Source: an uncultured Collinsella sp. (GTDB taxonomy: Bacteria; Actinomycetota; Coriobacteriia; Coriobacteriales; Coriobacteriaceae). Taken from it: a stretch of DNA of 64,000 bases. The stretch is taken from contig CAUBIC010000005.1 in assembly GCA_958435945.1 (NCBI GenBank), forward strand, positions 51,642 through 115,641, in the 5' to 3' direction. Below, piece by piece: positions 9,245-16,870 of the stretch. Each line of letters starts with the position of its first letter. Positions within the stretch are counted from its first letter, which is position 1. The notes beneath the pieces were generated by a model that was not told the origin of the DNA, ran no database searches, and saw only the letters and a list, made by a program, of their open reading frames with translations. The translations under genes and the position numbers were made by a program.

Positions 9245-9374
9245 CGTCTGTCCGGGCGGAGGCATATAAGGTTCCCTGCTCGGACAGTCCTGCGCAAGAC
9301 GGGGGCCACATTAAGTGGCCCCCTTTGCGTGCGGAACTCGCGATGAACCTTATATGCCTCCGCCCGGACAGACG
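9245..9374 (+). repeat. Long palindromic element A (conserved core, private arms)
   Basis: Arms 9245-9273 and 9346-9374 are perfectly complementary over 29 bp. They enclose a 72-nt core containing GGCCACATTAAGTGGCC. Copies B (16021-16149, reverse orientation) and C (53259-53381) share the core but carry different arms that are again self-complementary. A core fragment recurs at about 9430-9460. Coding is not supported. It could be a structured RNA, a terminator or a mobile palindrome. Confidence 0.85.
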
Positions 9375-9460
9375 CCCTGTTGTTGGAGCGCGGCTTGTCA
9401 TGGGGGAATCTGCTGAACATATATAAGTTGAAGGCCACGTCATGTGGCCTTCTTTGTTTG

Positions 9461-9754
9461 CGGAAAGTGTGTCCCGGAATTCTTGTCTGGAATGGGATGC
9501 AGTTTCCGCTTGGGACCCGATTGGGAAAGTGCGTCCCACTTTGGGGGCTGATTCTGGGACGTGGTTTCCGGTTGGCTCTCATTGGGAAAGTTCATCCCAT
9601 TTCTCGGCCTAATTATGGGACGCAGTTTCCCGTTGAGGACCCTTTGGGAAAGTGCGTCCCGGTCTGGGCGCTCAAACTGGGATGGATTTTCCGGATGAGG
9701 GCTTGACGGAAAATGTGTCCCGTTCCGGGCGCTAATTGTGGGATGCAGTTTCCG
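9461..9754. repeat. Tandem hairpin array 1, five units
   Basis: Five 48-bp imperfect palindromes start at 9461, 9523, 9584, 9646 and 9707. Each has a 15-nt left arm (consensus SGGAAAGTGCGTCCC), an 18-nt variable middle and a 15-nt right arm (GGGAYGCAGTTTCCS). Spacers are 13-14 nt, giving a period of 61-62 bp. The array lies between palindromic element A and the terminator of the large surface-protein gene. The rest of the 617-bp gap between the LtaS-like gene and the surface protein gene holds only element A, its fragment and that terminator. Confidence 0.9.
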
Positions 9755-9777
9755 CTTGCGGAGTCTCCACTCAACAG

Positions 9778-9815
9778 AAAACCCGGGTGGCCTGTTTTTT
9801 GGCTACCCGGGTTTT
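9778..9815 (-). terminator. Rho-independent terminator of the surface-protein gene
   Basis: A strong stem AAAACCCGGGT / ACCCGGGTTTT, extended by paired GGC/GCC, lies about 26 nt beyond the stop codon of the minus-strand gene and ends in TTTT on that strand. Confidence 0.8.
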
Positions 9816-9841
9816 GGGTTGTCGATATGTTCGACTGGCTA

Positions 9842-12800
9842 CTAGTGGGTCTTGCGGCGCTTGATCAGCATGATGAGGGCTATCACTACGAGCGTTGCTC
9901 CCGCTGCTGCTGCGGTGGCGACTAGGGCGAATGTTTGGTCGCCGGTGTTTGCGAGGTTCTTCGCTGTGGTCGTAGTCTTGACCTTGGTGTCGGTCTTAGC
10001 TCCGTTGTCGGACTTGGGCTTGTCCGGGTTCGTCGGGATCTCAGGAGTCTCGGGGTCCTTTGAGCCTTCGGAATCGGTTGGGCCGGCGGTGTTTACCAGC
10101 GTATGGTCCAGGAACTTCTTGGCGCCCGCACTTGCCTGTGAGAACAGGCGGCGCGTGCGGATCGGGGTGGCGTTCACCGTTGTGGGCGCCGTCTCCTCGG
10201 CCTCGATATTCACGAGCGTCGTGCCGGTGTCGAGGCCCACGTCGTTGTATCCCACGTGGCAGTAATACTGCGCACCGTCATCGTCTGCGGTCAGGTCAAT
10301 CTCGAGCTTTGAGGCCGTTCCAGCCGCGAGGTTGCCATCGGCACCCACGAGCTTAAACTCTGTCTCGCCGCGGCCCTTGCGGTACCACATATAGGTCGGT
10401 GCCAGCCCTGTTTCTCTATCGTCGGCACCGAGTTGCTTCACATGGCCAATCGCCGAGAGCGTCAGGTGGCTTCCCGCCGCGCGCTCAACCGAAGAGTCGT
10501 ATCCAAGATCCGACCCCTCCGCAGCATCCGCCGCAGGTCCACTCACGGTCATCGTCATGCCATCGGGCATGGTCTTGACCGTGATGATTGCCGAGCGAAT
10601 ACCTGTTTCGGTCGTGGATCCATTCTTAACGGCGGCGATGGCGAATCGATACTCCGTATTGGGCTGCAGCCCATCCCACTTGAGCGAGGTCTGCGTGTTG
10701 TCGGCAATCTTCCAGCTATTGACGACCGCATCCGCCGCATTGCTCTGCAGCATGCCCACGCCGTAGCTAAAGCCACTCTTGTTTGCGAGTACATCGTCCC
10801 AGCTAAACGTAACGCTGGTCGAATCGACGGCGTTTGCCGTAAAGCCCGTCACGGCCGGCGCGTCGGGCATCTCGACGTCCTTAACGTCATAGCCCACGAT
10901 CCAGAACTGGTCGGTGTCCTTGGTGCCGAGCTTGTCGCCCGAGTCTGCCTCGAACTTGTCGACATCCACCGCGTTGACGCCCAGACGCCACACAAAACCG
11001 TACTTGCCCTGCGAGGCCTCGGGCAGGTTGTCGACGGTGCCGCCGTATTCGGTCGATTCACTCGAGGAGTTACCCGTAGTAAAGCCGGCGTTGGCACCAA
11101 AGCACAGGCCGCCAAACAACTCGTGCTTTGCGAGCTTCGCGCCCATGACAACGCTGCCGTTCAGCGTCAAGCCGAGCTCGAGCTCCTGCTCCTTGCCCTC
11201 CTCGACTTCGATGGTCTGCTCAATGCTCGCCCCCGACTGCGCGGCGGCGCCGTTAAACCCATCGTGCGTGTAGGCGCGCGTTACGCCAGGCTTGCCCAGG
11301 CCAAAGGAATCCCCAACGGGAGTCTCGCCGTTGAGCGTCGTTTGATAGGTTCCGGGTTCTCCCGACCGGTTGGTCAAAAAGTAGCTGAGCGGCGTCATAT
11401 TGTGCTGTTTGGCAATGCGGTCATAGGCCTCGACATTAACGACCGAGGTCTGCGCGCCGAGCGACACGGGCGCCGCCATCACGCCCTTACCACCAGTTTC
11501 CTCATTTTCGATCTCATACTCGTAATAGACCATCGGAATCGTGTAGAGCACGGTCTTGTCACCCTCGCCGGCATGCGACTCATAGCTTACGCTTGCGCTG
11601 ACCGTGCGCTCGCTCCGGTAGTCATAGCATCCCTCGGCGGCAAAATCGACTGAAGCATTCATCGCGACCAGGGGCGGACCGGTCTGCACCTCGACGGCAA
11701 CGCCCAACTCGGCGCCAATGGTATAGCCCTGGGATGTCCCCGTGCCCTTTTCCTCTCCGTATGACGTGCCGCCCAACACCAGATAGCCGTATGCCTGCTC
11801 CAGATCCTCAACATAGGGCGCATCCTGCAGCACGGCAAGCACGCGCGGGTTGGTATAGACCTTGTAGCGGTCCTTGTACGTGATCTTGACGCTGTCGTTG
11901 TCGACATCGGGCAGCGCGAGCGAGATAAATGTGCCGTAGGTAGTGCCGCGACGGTTGCTCTCGCTAATCACCTGCTCCTCGCCGCGGCGCACCTTTCCGT
12001 TCTCGTCGAGCGAAAAATGCGAGGCGGTCATCCAATAGTAGTCATCGTTCTTGCGCAGGTCCTCGTCGCGGTGCTTGCCCACCACGGCGATAAAGCTCTC
12101 GTTATAGCGGTCCGAACCCGAGACGCTGCCCGCCTTGACGTCGCTGATCCACACCTGCTCTATACCCTTGTGGTCATGCTTGTTGCTGCTGTTGTATTGC
12201 TGACCGCTCATGCTCATGGTTCCGACCATGGACCCCAAGCCCTGAGCCCCGCTCTGTGCCGTGTTGCAGGCAAAGTCGCGGAACACATCGCCGCCCACGA
12301 GCACCTCGTCGACCGCCAGCTGCTCGGACAGGCCGTCAAGGTTGGCAGTGGCAAGGGCAATAGGCGCCAAGGTGCACGGATAGCGCTTATCCTGAGCGCT
12401 ATCCTTCCATGCGCTGTTGGGCACATGCATCAGCCCATAGGAGGCGAGGAGCCCGTCTCTGTATTCCTTGCAATCGGAAAGCTTGAACTCGCCAGACTCC
12501 GAGTCAAAATACGCGTAGCGGTACAGCGCGCCGTACAGCCCCTTGCTGCCGTCAGAAGCGCCGTAATCAAAAGCGCTGCGTTGCCAGTCATAGCCCGCAA
12601 GAATAAGGCCCGTGACGGTTTCACCCGTCTTCTTTCCTTCTTCATCGTAGGCGGCAAACGTGCCGAACGTCGCATTCGCAGCGACCATGGTCTTGCCGTT
12701 CGCGGAGAGGGAGATTGCGCCCGCGTCGCCCAGAGCATCGACATGGACGAGCGCACCCTTGGATGCATCCCACGAAAACAGCTCGCAATGCGTCGACTTA

Positions 12801-13930
12801 TCAATATTCTTCTTGCCGTAGGGTGCCGAGACCACGATGGCGAGGTCATCGCAAAAATCGCGATCGAGGTCGCCGGCCGCTAGCGAAACGACAGGAGCTG
12901 ACTGAAGCTGCGTCCAGGAGACGTTCCCGCCCTTGTTGTGCGTGGTGTAGTCCGCGGCGTTACCGGCATCGATCTTGACGACGCTTTGCTTCCAGTTGCC
13001 GCCCTCCAAGTCATACATGTCGACTACAGCCTTGCGCACGCCGTTCTCGTCGACATAGCAGCCCGCGTAGACAAAAAGCTCGTCGACGCCGTCGCCATCG
13101 ACATCGCCCGCCTCGACATCAAAGACGGCGTCGTGCTCTTGCAGGTAACCGGCATCCAGGTACTTAAAACGGCCTTCGTACATCATACTAGTGTTGACCG
13201 TCACCGGCAGGTGTGTGTCGAGAGTGCGCGTACGCCCGTTGCTAAACGAGTAGAGGACCAGCTCAACCTTTCCGGCGTATGACTTGCCGTCAATCGTCGT
13301 GGAGGAACTGTCGCCGTAGGCACGGAGCTCGGCAACGCGGCTCTTTTTGCCCGTGCTGGCGTCGCTGCAGAACTCAACACTCGTGGCGTGAATGCCCGAG
13401 AAACCGTTGTTGTCGTTGGCGAGTACTGTTGAGGACTCATTGTTGCTTAGGTACGACCAGGTGCCGCCACCGTAGTCGCTATGCTTGTAGAGATCGCTGT
13501 TCGTATCGAAGTTGTTGACGTTTTGCCAGAACTTTGCGGCGCCCCACACACTTCCATAGCCATCGGTGAGTTTGCTGCTGCCGCCAATGTCACCGCGCTC
13601 GACGTTCTCGAGCTTGTCGCGCAGAGTGTAGCGATTGCCATGGCTACCGTTAGCTGCCATATAGACCTCGCTGCGCGTGGCAAACGTCGTGGGGGTATCA
13701 GTGGAATAGGGGCCAACGGTATCGGCCGGAATGTCCTCGCTCGTGCCCAGACCCAGGGCTTGATAATCCTGCTCGGTCATATCGGTGATTGCGGGCGCGT
13801 CTGCCGCCTGGGCAACCTGGGGCGTGGCCGTGAAGCAGGCGACGCTCGTGGCGATCAACGCAGCAAGCGCCGCCGTCCCAACAAGCGGGATTTTCGACAG
13901 CCTACGGATACGGGGGTGTGGAACGTACAT
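9842..13930 (-). CDS. Large cell-wall-anchored surface protein with FG-GAP/VCBS-like repeats and an Fn3 domain
   Basis: This 1362-aa secreted protein was not matched to a named protein. An N-terminal signal sequence (basic start, then VGTAALAALIATSVACF) is followed by Asp-rich FG-GAP/VCBS-like motifs such as DVEAGDVDGDGVDELFVYAG and AAGDLDRDFCDDLAIVV. A beta-rich middle region follows, then one fibronectin type III domain (from about PDAPAVTGFTA, with LQPNTEYRFAI) and an Ig-like domain. The C-terminus is a sortase-type signal: LANTG, a hydrophobic stretch and RRK. ATG 13930 follows GAGG by 7 nt; the longer reading at 13966 lacks a ribosome site. Adhesion or glycan binding is a guess from the domains. 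Hairpin arrays flank the gene on both sides. Confidence 0.75.
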   Translation of the reverse strand: MYVPHPRIRRLSKIPLVGTAALAALIATSVACFTATPQVAQAADAPAITDMTEQDYQALGLGTSEDIPADTVGPYSTDTPTTFATRSEVYMAANGSHGNRYTLRDKLENVERGDIGGSSKLTDGYGSVWGAAKFWQNVNNFDTNSDLYKHSDYGGGTWSYLSNNESSTVLANDNNGFSGIHATSVEFCSDASTGKKSRVAELRAYGDSSSTTIDGKSYAGKVELVLYSFSNGRTRTLDTHLPVTVNTSMMYEGRFKYLDAGYLQEHDAVFDVEAGDVDGDGVDELFVYAGCYVDENGVRKAVVDMYDLEGGNWKQSVVKIDAGNAADYTTHNKGGNVSWTQLQSAPVVSLAAGDLDRDFCDDLAIVVSAPYGKKNIDKSTHCELFSWDASKGALVHVDALGDAGAISLSANGKTMVAANATFGTFAAYDEEGKKTGETVTGLILAGYDWQRSAFDYGASDGSKGLYGALYRYAYFDSESGEFKLSDCKEYRDGLLASYGLMHVPNSAWKDSAQDKRYPCTLAPIALATANLDGLSEQLAVDEVLVGGDVFRDFACNTAQSGAQGLGSMVGTMSMSGQQYNSSNKHDHKGIEQVWISDVKAGSVSGSDRYNESFIAVVGKHRDEDLRKNDDYYWMTASHFSLDENGKVRRGEEQVISESNRRGTTYGTFISLALPDVDNDSVKITYKDRYKVYTNPRVLAVLQDAPYVEDLEQAYGYLVLGGTSYGEEKGTGTSQGYTIGAELGVAVEVQTGPPLVAMNASVDFAAEGCYDYRSERTVSASVSYESHAGEGDKTVLYTIPMVYYEYEIENEETGGKGVMAAPVSLGAQTSVVNVEAYDRIAKQHNMTPLSYFLTNRSGEPGTYQTTLNGETPVGDSFGLGKPGVTRAYTHDGFNGAAAQSGASIEQTIEVEEGKEQELELGLTLNGSVVMGAKLAKHELFGGLCFGANAGFTTGNSSSESTEYGGTVDNLPEASQGKYGFVWRLGVNAVDVDKFEADSGDKLGTKDTDQFWIVGYDVKDVEMPDAPAVTGFTANAVDSTSVTFSWDDVLANKSGFSYGVGMLQSNAADAVVNSWKIADNTQTSLKWDGLQPNTEYRFAIAAVKNGSTTETGIRSAIITVKTMPDGMTMTVSGPAADAAEGSDLGYDSSVERAAGSHLTLSAIGHVKQLGADDRETGLAPTYMWYRKGRGETEFKLVGADGNLAAGTASKLEIDLTADDDGAQYYCHVGYNDVGLDTGTTLVNIEAEETAPTTVNATPIRTRRLFSQASAGAKKFLDHTLVNTAGPTDSEGSKDPETPEIPTNPDKPKSDNGAKTDTKVKTTTTAKNLANTGDQTFALVATAAAAGATLVVIALIMLIKRRKTH

Positions 13931-14052
13931 GAGGGACCTCGCTTTATTCGAGTGGAGTGGACTCATTTTTGCAAATGATACATCCGATGCCCGATATCAC
14001 GTGTCTCATTTTCGCCAACGGCGTGTCTCATTTTTGAGAATCCGAGATGCCG

Positions 14053-14347
14053 CGGAAATCTTATCCCAGCTCAAAGGCCATTTCTGGGATGTATTTTCCG
14101 TCGAGTGCCTCATCGGGAAACTGCATCCCATTTCAAGCGTCGATTCTGGGACGCATTTTCCCCTTAGACCCTCAACCGGAAACCGCATTCCACTTTGAGC
14201 GCAAATTCCGGGATGCATTTTCCGCTTGAGCCTCATTGGGAAACGGCGTCCCACTTTGAGGGCTGATTGTGGGATGCATTTTCCGGTTTTGCTCTCATTG
14301 GGAAAATGCATCCCGTTTCTTGACCGAATAATGGGACGCAATTTCCC
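14053..14347. repeat. Tandem hairpin array 2, left part, five units
   Basis: Five 48-bp units of the same hairpin family as array 1 start at 14053, 14115, 14177, 14238 and 14300. Each keeps 15-nt arms, an 18-nt middle and a 13-14 nt spacer. The array continues at 15822 after an inserted IS element; the spacer interrupted by the insertion is exactly 14 nt once the IS and one target copy are removed. Two direct copies of GTGTCTCATTTT lie just before the array at about 14000-14036. Confidence 0.9.
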
Positions 14348-14364
14348 GTTGGAGCGCCTTTGGG

Positions 14365-15816
14365 GGTAGCGCGCAGAGTCGTGGTGTAAGAAGCAAGGGA
14401 GGGCCATCGCCTAGAATCGTCAGTGCCTAGATATTCGACGAAAGGAAAGACGATGGCCCACAGCGACATTCTATCCCAGCCGGACCGGGGGCTCGGCCTC
14501 GACCGGCCCCAGACCGAGGCCCTGCTCGCGCTGTTCTCGCGGTGCGACGACCTGAGGGAGTTCGGCAGGGAGGTGATCCAGTCCGTGGTCAACGCCCTGA
14601 TGGACTCCCAGGCGCAGGAGGCCTGCGGCGCGCCCCGCGGCTCCAGGTCGCCCGAGCGCGTCAACAGCAGGAACGGCTACCGCGAGAGGTCCCTGTCGAC
14701 CTCCCTCGGCGACCTCGAGCTGCGGGTCCCCAAGCTGCGCGAGGGGACCTACTTCCCCGAGGGCATACTCGAGCGCTACACGCGCGTCGAGGCGTCCATG
14801 GTCGCGCTCGTGCGCGAGATGTACGTCGCTGGCGTGAGCACCCGCAAGGTCGGGCTCGTCGCTGTCCAGCTCCGAGGTGTCGGCGCTGTGCGCCGGGCTG
14901 GACGAGGAGGCCGAGGCGTTCAGGACCCGGCCGATCGAGGGCGAGCACCCCTACGTGTGGCTCGACGCGACCTACATGAAGTGCAGGACCGGCGGGCGCT
15001 ACGCGAGCGTCGCGCTCGTCACGGCGATCGGCATGTCGTCCTCCGGGCACAAGGAGTTCCTCGGCTGCGCCTGCTTCGACAGCGAGAGCGAGGCCGCCTG
15101 GTCCGAGTTCCTCGGCTCCCTCAGGGACAGGGGCCTGCGCGGCGTGAGGCTCGCGGTGTCCGACGCCCACGCGGGGCTCGTCGCCGCCGTCTCCAGGGTC
15201 CTGCCGGGCTGCTCCTGGCAGCGGTGCCTGACGCACCTCCAGCGCGACATCAGGGGCCACGTCCACAGCCTCGCCGGCCAGGCGCTCGCCGCCGACCTGG
15301 TCCGGGCGTGCGCGGGGCAGGCCGACGCCGACGTCGCCCGCGCGGCGTGGGACCTGGCGGCGCCCAGGGTGCGCGCCCTCTCCCGCGCGGCCGGCGACGT
15401 CTTCGAGGGCGCGAGGGAGGACGCGCTCGCCTTCATGTCCTTCCCCCGCGAGCACTGGCAGAAGATCAGGACGAACAACGTGCAGGAGCGTGCGAACCGC
15501 GAGATCAAGAGGAGGTACCGCTCGGTGCAGTCGTTCCCCTCCGAGGCGTCCATGATGCGGCTCGTGTGCGCGGTGCTCGCCGGAGAGGAGGGCAGGTGGG
15601 CCGCCCACCGGGTCGCCGCGCCCGAGTCGGCCGCCCGCGCGTCCGCCCCGGCCCCGGCCCCGGAACCGCTCGAGGGCGAGAGGCTCGAGGCGGTAAGGCT
15701 GGCCGCGCACGAGGTCATAAGGGAGGTCCTTGACCGCCACGGCGTGGCGGAATAGCCTTAGGCGCAGGGGGCGCTGACGCGGCCCTCCCTCTTACACCAC
15801 AAAAATTCACGCCATC
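14365..15816 (+). mobile_element. IS256-family insertion sequence with 8-bp target duplication
   Basis: This 1452-bp element is bounded by the direct repeat CCTTTGGG at 14357-14364 and 15817-15824, an 8-bp duplication typical of IS256-family insertion. Its ends are inverted: both carry GTGGTGTAAGA 16 nt in from the edge, followed by GGGAGGGCC, with a 5-nt length difference. The one gene inside is a frameshifted Mutator-type transposase, so the copy is probably no longer self-mobile. The insertion sits in a spacer of hairpin array 2. Confidence 0.85.
14453..15755 (+). pseudogene. IS256/Mutator-family transposase, frameshifted
   Basis: Residues from ATG 14453 read as the N-terminal half of a Mutator-type transposase (NGYRERSLSTSLGDLELRVPKL, then MYVAGVSTRKV). 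After about position 14855 the frame is lost, and the remaining protein continues in another frame from about 14866: SSSEVSALCAGLDEEAEAF, WLDATYMKCR (DDE Asp), AVSDAHAGL (second Asp), WQRCLTHLQRD and NNVQERANREIKRRY (Glu). In the family about 20 residues separate STRKV from LDEE; here only about 15 can be restored, so a short deletion with a frame change is likely. The codon-rich GC style (many AGG, GCG) differs from neighbours, consistent with import. Confidence 0.85.
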
Positions 15817-15821
15817 CCTTT

Positions 15822-15990
15822 GGGAAAGTGTGTCCCACTTCGACCGCCCAGAGTGGGATGCACTTTCCGCAAAGCACCTCAACGGGAAACTACGTCCCAT
15901 TCCAAAGGCAAATTCCGGGACGCATTTTTCGAAAGCCTGCCCATCCGGAAAGCCCGTCCCACTTTGGACGCATCCGGGCACGGAACCATC
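15822..15990. repeat. Tandem hairpin array 2, right part, three units
   Basis: Units start at 15822, 15884 and 15946. The first two keep the full 15-18-15 pattern; the third has a recognisable left arm (CGGAAAGCCCGTCCC) but a decayed right arm. They continue array 2 in register beyond the IS element. The following 200 bp to the flavodoxin gene contain palindromic element B and no supported ORF. Confidence 0.85.
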
Positions 15991-16020
15991 GACCTATCAG
16001 GCCTCCCATCAATAAAGAGG

Positions 16021-16149
16021 CGTCCTCCCGGACGGCGGGGCACGAAGTTCATCGCGAGTTCCGCACGCAAAGAAGGCCACTTAATGTGGCCTTCGTCTTG
16101 CGCAGGACTGTAGAGCAGGGAACTTCGTGCCCCGACGCCCGGGAGGACG
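16021..16149 (-). repeat. Long palindromic element B (reverse orientation)
   Basis: Arms 16021-16050 and 16120-16149 pair at 28 of 30 positions. The 69-nt core is the reverse complement of the core in elements A and C. The arm sequence resembles that of A at about 19 of 30 positions, and the differences are largely matched on the opposite arm. Confidence 0.85.
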
Positions 16150-16191
16150 TTTCATTTAGAAAGATGGACCGACCGCCGTCAGCGATGGGAG

Positions 16192-16743
16192 CTACTCCCC
16201 TAGCACGGCCTTCTTTGCGGCTGTGGCCATGTTGTCCAAATCTTCCTTGGTGGGATGGTCCTTTGCGGCAACCCAGTTGTCGAGCAGCATCTTATAGCGC
16301 GCGTTTTCGGGTTCTTGCTCAAGCATCGCCTCGTAGCGCTGCTTGACCGCGGGGCCCATCTTGCCCTGGCACATCGCCCAGCCCGCAAGCTCGGCATCCC
16401 CAGCCAAATTGGAAGTTACGCGGTCGATAATCTGCTGATAGTAGCTCTGGTCGGCCCCAAAGCCGCAGGTGCCAAACAGGAACACGCGCTTACCGTGCAA
16501 GGCGGAGAGCAACGCCGCGACCGAAGGCGTGCACGCGCCCTTGTCGCACCAAAAACCGACGAGCACCGTGTCGGCCGCGCAGGCGCCCTGCGCCTCGAGC
16601 GCAACCTGATCTGCATCCGCATCGTCGCTCAACGCCGCGGCATGGACAAACTCAACACCCGCAGCCTGTAGAGTGCGCTTGATCGCACCCGAAACCATCC
16701 TGGTATTACCGCTCTTGCTGTTAACCACCAAAGAGCACGTCAT
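16192..16743 (-). CDS. Flavodoxin-family protein
   Basis: This 183-aa protein starts with the flavodoxin phosphate-binding pattern SLVVNSKSGNTRMVSGAIK. It has further fold elements in DTVLVGFWCDKGACTP and KRVFLFGTCGFGADQSYYQ. FMN-dependent electron transfer is expected from the fold. The C-terminal third (GKMGPAVKQRYEAMLEQEP onward) is helical and typical of a subgroup that includes BilS, the flavodoxin partner of gut bilirubin reductase; no bilR is nearby, so that name is not assigned. The start is ATG 16743; a GTG two codons upstream (16749) is also possible with the same GAGG. It is monocistronic. Confidence 0.75.
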   Translation of the reverse strand: MTCSLVVNSKSGNTRMVSGAIKRTLQAAGVEFVHAAALSDDADADQVALEAQGACAADTVLVGFWCDKGACTPSVAALLSALHGKRVFLFGTCGFGADQSYYQQIIDRVTSNLAGDAELAGWAMCQGKMGPAVKQRYEAMLEQEPENARYKMLLDNWVAAKDHPTKEDLDNMATAAKKAVLGE

Positions 16744-16870
16744 AGTCACGTTGCCTCGTATCCCCCAAAACTAAAGCCACTAATGCAATTTATTAGATGA
16801 CTATCTTAGTACTAACGTGACAGATGTAAACCACCGTCTGTCGATTGATTAATTTGCCCCACGGGCTTGC

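Noticed and set aside
9245..9374. attC-type integron recombination site
   Set aside because: In attC sites the ends are conserved and the centre varies; here the core is conserved and the arms vary. No integrase is present.
14855..14880. Programmed ribosomal frameshift in the transposase
   Set aside because: No slippery heptamer is visible, residues are missing around the junction compared with the family, and IS256-type transposases are normally made from one frame.
14661..15740. 359-aa minus-strand ORF in the IS element
   Set aside because: It lies opposite the transposase, has no recognisable domain and has the Gly/Arg-rich composition of an antisense frame.
9461..15990. CRISPR array
   Set aside because: The repeats are imperfect, the variable part lies inside a palindrome, spacers are only 13-14 nt, and no cas genes are present.
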